Assembly (NCBI RefSeq): GCF_050870875.2
Contig: NZ_CP194041.2
Span: forward strand, 3,410,001 to 3,474,000
Reading direction: 5' to 3'
Source of the DNA: Agarivorans sp050870875
Lineage (GTDB): Bacteria; Pseudomonadota; Gammaproteobacteria; Enterobacterales; Celerinatantimonadaceae
Length of the DNA: 64,000 bases
The notes below the pieces were generated by a model. That model saw only the letters and a program-made list of their open reading frames with translations, was not told the DNA's origin and searched no databases. This document shows, in pieces, positions 42,528 through 51,098 of the stretch. How positions within the stretch are numbered: the first letter of the stretch is position 1; each line of letters opens with the position of its first letter. A program made the position numbers and the translations under genes.

Positions 42528-43448
42528 TTAGTAGCGAATTTTAGGATCGATAAAGGCATACAGGATGTCTACGATCGCATTAAATAAAATGGTAAAAGTA
42601 CCAATCATAATGGTTAAGCCTAATACCAAAGAGTAATCACGATTCAGTGCACCATTTACAAACAACTTGCCAAAACCAGGCAAACCAAAAATGGTCTCAA
42701 TCACCACCGATCCGGTGATAATTCCCACAAAAGCGGGCCCCATGAAAGAGACCACAGGCAGCAAAGCGGGGCGCAGCGCATGCCGTAATACGATATAACG
42801 AAATGGTAAACCCTTCGCTTTGGCCGTACGAATAAAGTTAGAGCTCAAGACTTCAATCATGCTACCGCGCATAATTCGGGCAAAAGATGCCACATACAAC
42901 AACGACATCCCCAACATTGGTAAAATGATGTACTGGATCGCCCCTCCATTCCAGCCCCCTGCAGGTAACCACTGTAATTTAATTGCAAAGATATAAACTA
43001 GGGTTGGCGCAAGCACAAATGAAGGCATCACCACCCCCGCCATTGCGGTGGACATGATACTAAAATCCATCCAGGTATTCTGTTTGAGAGCAGCCAGTGT
43101 GCCAACCGACACGCCCATCAACACCGTAAAAACAAAGGCGATGGAACCAATCTTGGCAGAGACAGGCAAAGCTTGTGCAACCAGCTCATTCACTGAGTAA
43201 TCTTTGTATTTGAATGATGGGCCAAGATCGCCTTGAACTAAATTACCGAGGTAAGTCAAATATTGCTCTAACACCGGTTTATCTAAACCGTACTTCGCCT
43301 CAATATTGGCTAAGACTTCAGGCGGGAGTGAGCGCTCACCAGAGAAAGGACTTCCTGGAGCAAAACGCATCATGAAAAAGGTAACGGTGATCAATACCAA
43401 CAAAGTTGGTATTGATTCTAATATTCTTTTAAAGATGAACTTAATCAT
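42528..43448 (-). CDS. oppB: Oligopeptide ABC transporter permease OppB
   Basis: The 306-residue protein is the other inner-membrane half of the peptide channel. It starts MIKFIFKRILESIPTLLVLI and shows the family's segments APGSPFSGERSLPPEV, GDLGPSFKYKDYSVNELVA, the coupling motif FIRTAKAKGLPFRYIVLRHALRPAL and the ending LYAFIDPKIRY. Six spans are evident. It follows oppA after a hairpin (43502-43532) that should reduce transcription of the permease relative to the binding protein, the usual design of such operons. Confidence 0.96.
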   Translation of the reverse strand: MIKFIFKRILESIPTLLVLITVTFFMMRFAPGSPFSGERSLPPEVLANIEAKYGLDKPVLEQYLTYLGNLVQGDLGPSFKYKDYSVNELVAQALPVSAKIGSIAFVFTVLMGVSVGTLAALKQNTWMDFSIMSTAMAGVVMPSFVLAPTLVYIFAIKLQWLPAGGWNGGAIQYIILPMLGMSLLYVASFARIMRGSMIEVLSSNFIRTAKAKGLPFRYIVLRHALRPALLPVVSFMGPAFVGIITGSVVIETIFGLPGFGKLFVNGALNRDYSLVLGLTIMIGTFTILFNAIVDILYAFIDPKIRY

Positions 43449-43501
43449 ACTATTTCCAACTATTAAACTCTGTTGTCGCGACTAAGTTCTAGCCACAACA
43501 A

Positions 43502-43532
43502 AATAAGGCACCTTAAGAAAAGGTGCCTTATT
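43502..43532 (-). terminator. Attenuator-type hairpin between oppA and oppB
   Basis: A perfect 13-base-pair stem (AATAAGGCACCTT, loop AAGAA, then the complement) lies just after the oppA stop. The following bases on the reverse strand are only moderately T-rich, so I expect partial termination or mRNA stabilisation that favours oppA. Confidence 0.75.
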
Positions 43533-43544
43533 ATTAATCATCAA

Positions 43545-45173
43545 TTACTGAGCAATGATGTATAGGTCTTTGCTGTACACTTTGTCTTCTGCGTTGTTCA
43601 TCGGGTAACCACCAACAGTCGGTTTAACCAAACGCGCATTCACGTAGTGATAGATAGGAGCTAAAGGCATATCTTTTGCCAATTGCGCTTCAGCTTGACG
43701 GTAGTTGTCACTCCGTACGGCAGGATCAACCGCTACCATTGCCGCATTCATGAAACCATCATAGGCAGGACTATTATAAAACTGGTCGTTATTACCATTG
43801 TTACTTTGCATCAACGACAAGAAAGTAGACGCTTCATTGTAATCACCACACCAACCCGCACGAGTCACGTCGTAATTACCGTTGCGACGGTTATCCAAGA
43901 AAGTTTTCCACTCTTGGTTTTCTAAGTTAACTTTTACTCCGAGGGTTTTCTTCCACATCGACGCGACTGCAATTGCAATCTTCTTATGGTTATCACTGGT
44001 GTTATATAACAAGCTAAACTCTAGAGGTTTGTCTTTGGTGTAACCCACTTCTTCCAACAAAGCTTTAGCTTTCGCATTGCGCTCTTTTTGAGTCCAGGTT
44101 GCATATTCTGGTTTGTCGAAATGTAGGCCAGCGACTTTCTGGTGGGCGAAGTTGTAAGCGGGCAGTTCACCCTTACCGACGATATATTTTGCAACCGCGT
44201 CCCGGTCAATGGCGTAAGACAACGCTTTACGAACACGAACATCGTCAAATGGTGCTTTCTTGTTATTAAAACCATAGTAGTAAGAACAGAGGTAAGGCGT
44301 CACCTTCAAAGATTCAGGTTGTTCTTTTTGCATCCGTTTAAAGTGTTCGTTAGCCATCTCGTAAGTCATGTCGATTTCACCCGCTAAGAAACGGTTCATA
44401 TCGGTTACTTGGCTTTCGATAGGTAAATAAGTCACTTTGTTAATCACGGTATGCGCGTTGTCCCAGTAATTTTCATTACGGACCATCACGATTTTTTCGT
44501 TCACCACCCACTCAGATACTTTGTAAGCCCCATTACCAACGAAATTCGCAGGTAGTGTCCATTTATCCCCGTATTTTTCAACAGTCGCTTGATGGACTGG
44601 CTTCATGGTGGTGTGTGAGGTCATTGCCACAAAATAAGGCAATGCTTCCGTCAGCTGGATCTGTAAAGTGTAATCATCAAGTGCTTTTACTCCTAACTCA
44701 GAAGCCGGTTTTTTACCGTCAATGATGTCTGCAGCGTTAACCATAGTGGTCATTTCTAAAAACCACGAATAAGGTGCAGCTGTTTTAGGATCAACTGCAC
44801 GTTTGAAGCTATATTCAAAATCGTGAGCTGTCACTGGGTCACCATTTGACCACTTAGCATTGTGACGCAAATGAAACACAAATGTTTTGTTGTCTTTTGT
44901 TTCCCATGACTCCGCTGCACCTGGCACCAGATTACCCTGACCATCTTGGTTAACTAAACCTTCTAAAAGCTCACGGATCACATTCGATTCAGGGACGCCT
45001 TCGGTTTTGTGGGGGTCAAGAGACGCTGGTTCTGAACCATTGCCACGTACTAACTCTTGTACAGGTGCCAATTTTACACCAGCAGGAACATTGGCAGCAT
45101 AAGTAGTCATGGCGAATGAGCCGAATATGGCCGCGCCAATTAAGCTACCAATAAGGGTTTTAGCAGTTTTCAT
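43545..45173 (-). CDS. oppA: Oligopeptide ABC transporter periplasmic binding protein OppA
   Basis: OppA captures peptides in the periplasm. The 542-residue product has a signal peptide (ending MTTYAA), then RGNGSEPASLDPHKTEGVPESNV, the family signature region FVFHLRHNAKWSNGDPVTAHDFEYSFKRA, TYEMANEHF, and GWCGDYNEASTFLSLM with residues known to bind the peptide main chain in the Salmonella protein. The ATG at 45173 has GGAG upstream; the frame continues 20 codons further back, but no signal peptide would result. It is the first gene of oppABCDF and divergent from adhE, with which it shares a 550-base control region. Confidence 0.95.
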   Translation of the reverse strand: MKTAKTLIGSLIGAAIFGSFAMTTYAANVPAGVKLAPVQELVRGNGSEPASLDPHKTEGVPESNVIRELLEGLVNQDGQGNLVPGAAESWETKDNKTFVFHLRHNAKWSNGDPVTAHDFEYSFKRAVDPKTAAPYSWFLEMTTMVNAADIIDGKKPASELGVKALDDYTLQIQLTEALPYFVAMTSHTTMKPVHQATVEKYGDKWTLPANFVGNGAYKVSEWVVNEKIVMVRNENYWDNAHTVINKVTYLPIESQVTDMNRFLAGEIDMTYEMANEHFKRMQKEQPESLKVTPYLCSYYYGFNNKKAPFDDVRVRKALSYAIDRDAVAKYIVGKGELPAYNFAHQKVAGLHFDKPEYATWTQKERNAKAKALLEEVGYTKDKPLEFSLLYNTSDNHKKIAIAVASMWKKTLGVKVNLENQEWKTFLDNRRNGNYDVTRAGWCGDYNEASTFLSLMQSNNGNNDQFYNSPAYDGFMNAAMVAVDPAVRSDNYRQAEAQLAKDMPLAPIYHYVNARLVKPTVGGYPMNNAEDKVYSKDLYIIAQ

Positions 45174-45724
45174 TTTAATCTCCATCTCCACACGGTGAGC
45201 TACAATGAGCCTAACCATGTAATTTCCATTCACTTTTCATGAATATTAAATCAGTATAATGTTCTGAAAAAACGTACAATCACGCAAGATGCTACACCCG
45301 AAGAAACAAAACAACAAATAATAAGTTGATTTTTGTGATTGGCTCAAACTAACTATTTACATAATATGTATGAATTAGTTTATCGCTCCAAGCCTAAGAA
45401 TTAAGGTGGTACCGAATCAATTCAACATGAAAGCATAACTGAAAGACAAACAGAACAAATGAGATGAAAACAGTAAATAAATTACATTATTTGTATTAAA
45501 TAATACAAATAGGCCACTATATAGGTAAATAAAACGTTATTTATTTACATTTGTAACTTAGTAACACATGATCTGGATCAAGCTAAAGCAACGAATGGCT
45601 ATTATAATCGCTGGTGAAAGTTAATTACTAAACCACTCAAGCGTCTATTTAGGGTCTATAATGTGGCAGTTTATTTGACCATTTCGGTTTACTAATTAAT
45701 TTTAGTTTAAATGAGGAGAACAGG
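45174..45724. other. Divergent control region of oppA and adhE
   Basis: About 550 AT-rich bases separate the two divergent starts. Both promoters must lie here. The notable element is the palindrome at 45488-45511. No small gene is evident. Confidence 0.5.
45488..45511. promoter_or_regulatory. Perfect palindrome, candidate operator of adhE and/or oppA
   Basis: TATTTGTATT, spacer AAAT, AATACAAATA: 10-base arms without mismatch, about 215 bases before adhE and 315 before oppA. It shares the outer TTGT...ACAA of Rex-type NADH-sensing operators with matching spacing, but the inner bases (ATT rather than TAA) differ, so the binding protein is uncertain. Confidence 0.5.
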
Positions 45725-48385
45725 ATGCCTGTAGGTAATATAGATGAGTTAAACGCAATGGTTGCTCGAGTGAAGGCAGCGCAAGCTATTTTCGCAACAT
45801 ACAGCCAAGAGCAAGTGGATAAAATTTTCCGCGCCGCGTCACTCGCAGCTTCTACAGCCCGAATTGAACTCGCTCGCATGGCCGCTGAAGAGTCTGGCAT
45901 GGGCATTATGGAAGACAAAGTGATTAAAAACCACTTCGCTTCTGAGTTCATCTACAACAAATATAAAGATACTTTAACTTGTGGTGTCATTGAACGTAAT
46001 GAAGAAGGTGGTACCATTACCATCGCTGAACCAGTAGGGATCGTTTGTGCTATCGTACCGACTACCAACCCAACCTCTACGGCAATCTTCAAAGCTTTAA
46101 TCAGCTTGAAAACCCGCAACGGTTGTATTTTCTCTCCACACCCTCGCGCTAAAAACTCAACCAACTTTGCCGCACAGCTGGTACTAGATGCAGCAATTAA
46201 AGCTGGTGCACCTAAGGATATCATTGGCTGGATTGATCAACCTTCTGTTGAATTGTCTAACGCACTAATGAAGCACGATGACATCTCTTTAATTCTTGCT
46301 ACTGGTGGTCCAGGCATGGTTAAAGCAGCTTACTCTTCAGGTAAGCCAGCAATCGGTGTTGGCGCGGGTAATACACCGGTAGTGATCGATGAAACAGCTG
46401 ACGTGAAGCGTGCTGTTTCTTCAATTCTGATGTCTAAAACCTTTGATAACGGCGTAATCTGTGCCTCTGAGCAAGCAGCAATCATCGTTGAATCAAAGTA
46501 CGACGAAGTATTGGCGCGGTTCGCTAAATATGGCGCAGCAGTACTGAGCAAGTCAGACGCAGACAAAGTCCGTAAAGTACTAATGATTAACGGCGCTCTT
46601 AACGCAAAAATTGTTGGTCAACCTGCTTATAAAATTGCTGAATTAGCCGGTGTAACCGTACCTAAGTCAACTAAAATTCTAATCGGCGAAGGCTTAGAAG
46701 CTTCTTTCGATGATGAGTTCGCTCACGAGAAACTATCTCCGACTTTAGGTGTGTTCAAAGCGAAAGACTTTGAAGATGCGGTTCGCCAAGCGGGTATCGT
46801 GTTAGATATTGGCGGTGTAGGCCATACTTCTGTTCTTTATACCGACCAAGATGCAAATGCCGAGCGTATTGCTTACTTTGGCGACAAAATGAAGACGGCA
46901 CGTATTTTAATTAATACCCCTTCTTCACACGGTGGTATTGGTGACCTTTACAACTTTGAACTTGCACCTTCATTGACTCTTGGTTGTGGTTCATGGGGTG
47001 GTAACGCGATTTCTGAAAACGTGGGTCCAAAACACCTAATTAATAAGAAAATTGTTGCTAAGCGAGCTGAGAATATGTTGTGGCATAAACTTCCTAAATC
47101 AATCTACTTCCGCCGCGGTTCATTACCTGTTGCCATGGACGATTTAGATGGCAAGAAACGCGCAATGATCGTGACTGACAAATTCTTGTTCAACCACGGT
47201 TACATCGACGATCTACGCTCAATCCTTAAAGAAAAAGGTATGGAAGTAGAAATATTCCATGACGTAGAAGCAGATCCAACATTAACCATCGTGAAAAAAG
47301 GTGCTCAAGCCTGTCACAGCTATCAACCAGATGTAATCTTAGCGGTTGGTGGTGGTTCACCAATGGATGCTGCGAAAATCATGTGGGTAATGTACGAGCA
47401 CCCAGAAACTGATTTCGAAGATCTATCAATGCGCTTTATGGACATCCGTAAACGTATTTATAAGTTCCCTAAAATGGGGGCAAAAGCTGAACTTGTCTGT
47501 ATCACTACAACTTCAGGTACTGGTTCAGAAGTCACACCTTTCGCAGTGGTAACCGACGATGCAACGGGTCAAAAATATCCATTAGCTGATTACGAGTTAA
47601 CACCGAACATGGCTGTAATCGATGCTAACTTAGTGATGGATATGCCTAAGTCACTCTGTGCCTTTGGTGGTTACGATGCGGTAACGCACGCCATGGAAGC
47701 TTATGTTTCTGTTTTAGCGAACGAATACTCAGACGGTCAAGCTCTGCAAGCACTTAAGATGCTGAAAGAATACCTACCAAGCTCTTACAAAAATGGTAAG
47801 TCTGACCCTATCGCTCGTGAAAAAGTACACAATGCTGCAACCATCGCTGGTATCGCGTTTGCGAACTCTTTCCTAGGTGTGTGTCACTCAATGGCTCACA
47901 AATTGGGTGCAGAATTCCACGTACCGCACGGTTTGGCAAATGCTTTGTTGCTTACCAATACCATTCGTTACAATGCAACCAATACACCAACCAAACAAAC
48001 CGCATTTTCACAATACGACCGTCCGAAAGCACGGGCTCGTTATGCTGAAGTTGCTGAGCACTTGGGCTTCCGCGAAGGGAATACTGAAGACAAGCTTAAT
48101 GCATTGTTAACTTGGTTAGACGAACTTAAAGTTGAAATCAATATCCCATTATCAATTCAAGCTGCGGGTGTTCCTGAAGCAGAGTTCCTTGCTAAAGTTG
48201 ACGAGTTAGCGGTTGACGCGTTTGATGACCAATGTACTGGTGCAAACCCACGTTACCCATTAATCGCTGAATTAAAACAAGTGCTACTTGATTCGTACTA
48301 CGGTCGTCCTTACGTAGAAACCGAAGAACGTGAAGCAGCTGAAAAAAAAGCGCCCGCTAAAAAAGCAAGCAAAGCAAAAGCTTAA
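45725..48385 (+). CDS. adhE: Bifunctional acetaldehyde-CoA/alcohol dehydrogenase
   Basis: AdhE reduces acetyl-CoA to acetaldehyde and then to ethanol, regenerating NAD during fermentation; it forms long spirosomes. The 886-residue product has the N-terminal aldehyde dehydrogenase domain (about 1-440) with the catalytic cysteine in FDNGVICASEQAAI and GPGMVKAAYSSGKPAIGVGAGNTPVVID, and the C-terminal iron-dependent alcohol dehydrogenase domain (about 450-870) with GGGSPMDAAKIMWVMYEHP and the iron-binding histidines in SMAHKLGAEFHVPHG. The length is close to E. coli AdhE (891). The tail is unusual, ending in EEREAAEKKAPAKKASKAKA, which is rich in lysine and alanine. GAGGAGAACAGG precedes the ATG. 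A strong terminator follows. Confidence 0.97.
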   Translation: MPVGNIDELNAMVARVKAAQAIFATYSQEQVDKIFRAASLAASTARIELARMAAEESGMGIMEDKVIKNHFASEFIYNKYKDTLTCGVIERNEEGGTITIAEPVGIVCAIVPTTNPTSTAIFKALISLKTRNGCIFSPHPRAKNSTNFAAQLVLDAAIKAGAPKDIIGWIDQPSVELSNALMKHDDISLILATGGPGMVKAAYSSGKPAIGVGAGNTPVVIDETADVKRAVSSILMSKTFDNGVICASEQAAIIVESKYDEVLARFAKYGAAVLSKSDADKVRKVLMINGALNAKIVGQPAYKIAELAGVTVPKSTKILIGEGLEASFDDEFAHEKLSPTLGVFKAKDFEDAVRQAGIVLDIGGVGHTSVLYTDQDANAERIAYFGDKMKTARILINTPSSHGGIGDLYNFELAPSLTLGCGSWGGNAISENVGPKHLINKKIVAKRAENMLWHKLPKSIYFRRGSLPVAMDDLDGKKRAMIVTDKFLFNHGYIDDLRSILKEKGMEVEIFHDVEADPTLTIVKKGAQACHSYQPDVILAVGGGSPMDAAKIMWVMYEHPETDFEDLSMRFMDIRKRIYKFPKMGAKAELVCITTTSGTGSEVTPFAVVTDDATGQKYPLADYELTPNMAVIDANLVMDMPKSLCAFGGYDAVTHAMEAYVSVLANEYSDGQALQALKMLKEYLPSSYKNGKSDPIAREKVHNAATIAGIAFANSFLGVCHSMAHKLGAEFHVPHGLANALLLTNTIRYNATNTPTKQTAFSQYDRPKARARYAEVAEHLGFREGNTEDKLNALLTWLDELKVEINIPLSIQAAGVPEAEFLAKVDELAVDAFDDQCTGANPRYPLIAELKQVLLDSYYGRPYVETEEREAAEKKAPAKKASKAKA

Positions 48386-48414
48386 TTTTATTAAGTTAAT
48401 TTCAAAGTGATCAT

Positions 48415-48443
48415 AAAGCCCCGCTGATGCGGGGCTTTTTATT
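48415..48443 (+). terminator. Rho-independent terminator of adhE
   Basis: A GC-rich 10-base-pair stem (AAAGCCCCGC, loop TGAT, GCGGGGCTTT) followed by T residues lies 30 bases after the adhE stop. Confidence 0.93.
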
Positions 48444-48678
48444 TTTGGTTTCACTCGAAGCTTTGTCATACTTAGCTCAGTATAATACCAATTTGATTCA
48501 TTATATGATCAACCTATTGCGCAGAATAAATCTGCCGATAACTAGGCATGAAGTGCAGTAACGAATGACTCTGATGACACGATACATAACGCAATTAGCG
48601 CAGATTTAGCCCAGCAAGAATCAACAGATAATGAGTTAGATAGGTATAATAAGCATGTCACCCTTTGGATGAATTGTT

Positions 48679-49410
48679 ATGTCGTTATTAAAAACCGTAA
48701 GCTTTGCAAGTTTGTTATTGAGTACCACCACCGTGGCACAGATCCTTCCCTTTGAAGCTGAATATGCAGCAAGCTTTAAAGGGATCCCAATCGCTACTGG
48801 CTACCGGCAGCTCATAAAACTCAATCACAATGTGTTTCAAATAAAAAGCCGTGCCAGTGCTTTAGGCGGGGGATTTTCCTACGATGATACCTCGCGCTTT
48901 TCCTATCAACAGGAGCAGGTGCAAACCTTAGGTTTTGTTCATAAGCAAAAAAGTTTATTTAGTCACTTACAAGCAATTGGTCACCCAGACCGTAAAGGTG
49001 GATTAATCGTTGAAATTAATGGCAAGAGTCATCACTTTGAAGCGCCGGAAGACGTAAAACAATTAATGGATACCGCTGGCTTTTCGGTGCAACTACAAAA
49101 TGACCTAAAAAATGGCCTCACCGATATGAATTATCATTACAACGCCATTGATGAAATTGAAAACTACCGCTTCAATGTCATCGGAAAAGAAACGATCAAC
49201 ACCGAACTAGGTGAATTCAAAACGCTTAAGCTTGAACAAAAAAAGCGGGAAGGCCGCAAAACTTGGTTATGGCTTGCACCAGCGCTTGATTATCAACTGG
49301 TGAAAGCAGAGATTATTCGTAATGACAAAAGCTGGGCAACCTTAGAAGCCACTCGAATTACGATTGAACAAAGTTCACCACCAGAGCAGCAAACGGAAAA
49401 ATCGCTGTAA
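48679..49410 (+). CDS. DUF3108 domain protein, exported
   Basis: The 243-residue product has a signal peptide (SLLKTVSFASLLLSTTTVA) and a body that matches the DUF3108 pattern: LPFEAEYAASFKGIPIATGYRQL at the start, FSYDDTSRFSYQQEQVQTLGF, then DIEIENYRFNVIGKETINTELGEFKTLKLEQ-like sequence and TWLWLAPALDYQLVKAEI. The family is predicted to form a lipocalin- or LolA-like beta structure in the periplasm; its role is unknown. In many gammaproteobacteria it lies next to purine or outer membrane genes; here it sits alone between adhE and the LysR gene, which points the opposite way. Confidence 0.8.
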   Translation: MSLLKTVSFASLLLSTTTVAQILPFEAEYAASFKGIPIATGYRQLIKLNHNVFQIKSRASALGGGFSYDDTSRFSYQQEQVQTLGFVHKQKSLFSHLQAIGHPDRKGGLIVEINGKSHHFEAPEDVKQLMDTAGFSVQLQNDLKNGLTDMNYHYNAIDEIENYRFNVIGKETINTELGEFKTLKLEQKKREGRKTWLWLAPALDYQLVKAEIIRNDKSWATLEATRITIEQSSPPEQQTEKSL

Positions 49411-49434
49411 ACAATCGAGCTCCTCAACGACGAA

Positions 49435-50382
49435 CTAACAGCACTCTTTGGCTTGTACCAGCTTTATATCAGTAGATTTAGCTTGGCTGTCAAACCAAAA
49501 ACTTTCCACTTCAGCACTGATCCAATGGCTGAATTGGCGCACCTTTTCTCGCTTTAAATAGGGCTCTGGAGCGACTAAGAAATAGCTATAACTGGAACGC
49601 ACCGCAATATTCCCTAATTGAACTAAAGTCCCCTGCTGAATGTATTTCCAAGCCAGACTATGTCTCACTAAAGCTATCCCTTGCACAGATAAAGCTCCTT
49701 CTAACACCACGTGGGCGCCTTGATAGATTAAGTTGGCTTTGGTAGGACTTTGTTTATAACCCGCCAATTGTAACCAATACTGCCAGTTCATATCTGGGCG
49801 AGCATCATCTATCACCGTATGTCCACTTAAGTCATCAAGGGATAAACCCGGGTGTTGCTCAAAGTAAAGCGGATGACAAACTGGATAAATATGGTCATCC
49901 ATTAGCTTTTCGGATGCTAAACCAGGGTATTCCCCCAACCCGTAACGCACACATAGGTCCACAGGCTCTTGGCGAAAATCAATCAAGGTATCTTTCGGCA
50001 TCAACATCACCGACAAGTCGGGATGTTGCTGACTAAAATCACCCAAGCGTGGCACTAACCAGTGTTGAGCAAATGAAGGTAGTACCGAAATCGATAAAGT
50101 ATTTGGGTTAGGATCTTGACTCAGCTGCCTAACTCCATCCTGTAAACTCACAAAGGCTTGTTTCGCATAGTGATATAAAGTGACCCCTTCAGCGGTTAAC
50201 ACGACCTTGCGATGCTGCCGCTCGAATAACTTAACCTCAAGTCGCTCTTCCAACTGGCGGATCTGTTGACTCATCGCCGCAGCCGTTACATATAGCCTAG
50301 CCGCAGCTTGCTTAAAGCTGCCTAATTCAGCCGCCATATAGAAGCAATATAGCCCTTGCAAAGGGGGCAAACGCTCACTCAC
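49435..50382 (-). CDS. LysR family transcriptional regulator (GcvA-like)
   Basis: The 315-residue product has the N-terminal winged helix-turn-helix (ELGSFKQAAARLYVTAAAMSQQIRQLEERLEVKLFERQHRKVVLT, residues about 18-62 in pieces) and a periplasmic-binding-protein-like effector domain (about 90-295). The start PPLQGLYCFYMAAELGSF is of the GcvA/AmpR subgroup. It starts with GTG at 50382, with AAGGAGAGC upstream. It diverges from a DUF1127 gene with a 96-base gap that contains repeated TGTTTAAGT elements, the likely operator. The regulated target is probably that gene, itself, or both; the effector is unknown. Confidence 0.93.
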   Translation of the reverse strand: MSERLPPLQGLYCFYMAAELGSFKQAAARLYVTAAAMSQQIRQLEERLEVKLFERQHRKVVLTAEGVTLYHYAKQAFVSLQDGVRQLSQDPNPNTLSISVLPSFAQHWLVPRLGDFSQQHPDLSVMLMPKDTLIDFRQEPVDLCVRYGLGEYPGLASEKLMDDHIYPVCHPLYFEQHPGLSLDDLSGHTVIDDARPDMNWQYWLQLAGYKQSPTKANLIYQGAHVVLEGALSVQGIALVRHSLAWKYIQQGTLVQLGNIAVRSSYSYFLVAPEPYLKREKVRQFSHWISAEVESFWFDSQAKSTDIKLVQAKECC

Positions 50383-50406
50383 TTAAGCTCTCCTTAACTC
50401 ACTGTC

Positions 50407-50461
50407 TGTTTAAGTCGTTTGTCAGCCTAACCTAAAATCAAATAATGTTTAAGTGCAAACA
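50407..50461. promoter_or_regulatory. Repeated TGTTTAAGT elements between the LysR and DUF1127 genes
   Basis: TGTTTAAGT occurs at 50407-50415 and again at 50446-50454, 39 bases apart; the second is part of a TGTTT-AAGTGC-AAACA inverted repeat. The position in the divergent gap fits an activator-type LysR operator. Confidence 0.45.
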
Positions 50462-50478
50462 GCATAGGAGCATCAAAA

Positions 50479-50718
50479 ATGAATAGACACAGTGGAACAC
50501 ATCAGCAAATGAGTCAGTTTAGAGTTAAACCAGACTTACTTTTAATCCAGCGACTCTGGTTTAGCATCAAGTATTTTGCGGCACACTACGAACAGTGTAT
50601 TGAGCGCGCCAAGCTGCGTAGACAGCTAGCTAGCCTGCCCGATTACCTACTCAGAGACATTGGTGTCAGTCGTAGGCAAGCCAACATTGAAGCGAGTAAA
50701 TCCTTTTGGAAAAAATAA
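50479..50718 (+). CDS. DUF1127 domain small protein
   Basis: The 79-residue product has the DUF1127 C-terminal motif: RAKLRRQLASLPDYLLRDIGVSRRQA. Such small basic proteins are widespread in proteobacteria, and in Agrobacterium they affect phosphate/carbon metabolism and RNA turnover. The gene is divergent from a LysR regulator, an arrangement often seen for DUF1127 genes. The ATG has AGGAGCATCAAAA in front. No signal peptide or membrane span is evident. A loose inverted repeat (GGACAAGG and CCTTGTCC, 50740-50775) follows, without a T run. Confidence 0.88.
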   Translation: MNRHSGTHQQMSQFRVKPDLLLIQRLWFSIKYFAAHYEQCIERAKLRRQLASLPDYLLRDIGVSRRQANIEASKSFWKK

Positions 50719-51098
50719 TTTTGCGTCAAAACGCTATAAGGACAAGGTTTGATTTGTAAAGTTCAGGCCTTGTCCACTGAACAAAGTGTTTTTCACCTAC
50801 ATATTCGGTTAAACTCCGACTGTAAGTGAGCATTTCTATGGGTAAATTTGACATTATCTCTAGCGCGATAAATTTGAGCAAAAGATTGCCCCCATCAAGT
50901 CAAACGTATCCTCGAAGGCAATCCCTATTGGATTGATTTAAGCATTATCATGGCCTCTTGGAAATACACAAACCTTACTGAATCTGCCTTTACACCAAGA
51001 TAAGCTTACTTATATGTACATATGAGTAAGCTTCGGTTTGACTCCAAACATGATTTAAAAGTCGACCGAAAGACATTTCATCTTTAGTAGGCGACCAA
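50719..51098. other. Intergenic region between the DUF1127 and SDR genes
   Basis: Nothing coding can be supported here. The region contains the 32-base palindrome at 51002-51033, listed separately. Confidence 0.45.
51002..51033. repeat. 32-base near-perfect palindrome upstream of the SDR gene
   Basis: AAGCTTACTTATATGT and its complement ACATATGAGTAAGCTT form a palindrome with a single T/G irregularity. No T run flanks it, so a terminator role is unlikely. A dimeric regulator site or a cruciform are possible. Confidence 0.6.

Noticed and set aside
45488..45511. Definite Rex operator
   Set aside because: Outer bases and spacing fit, but the inner bases do not match the consensus; kept only as an unassigned palindrome.
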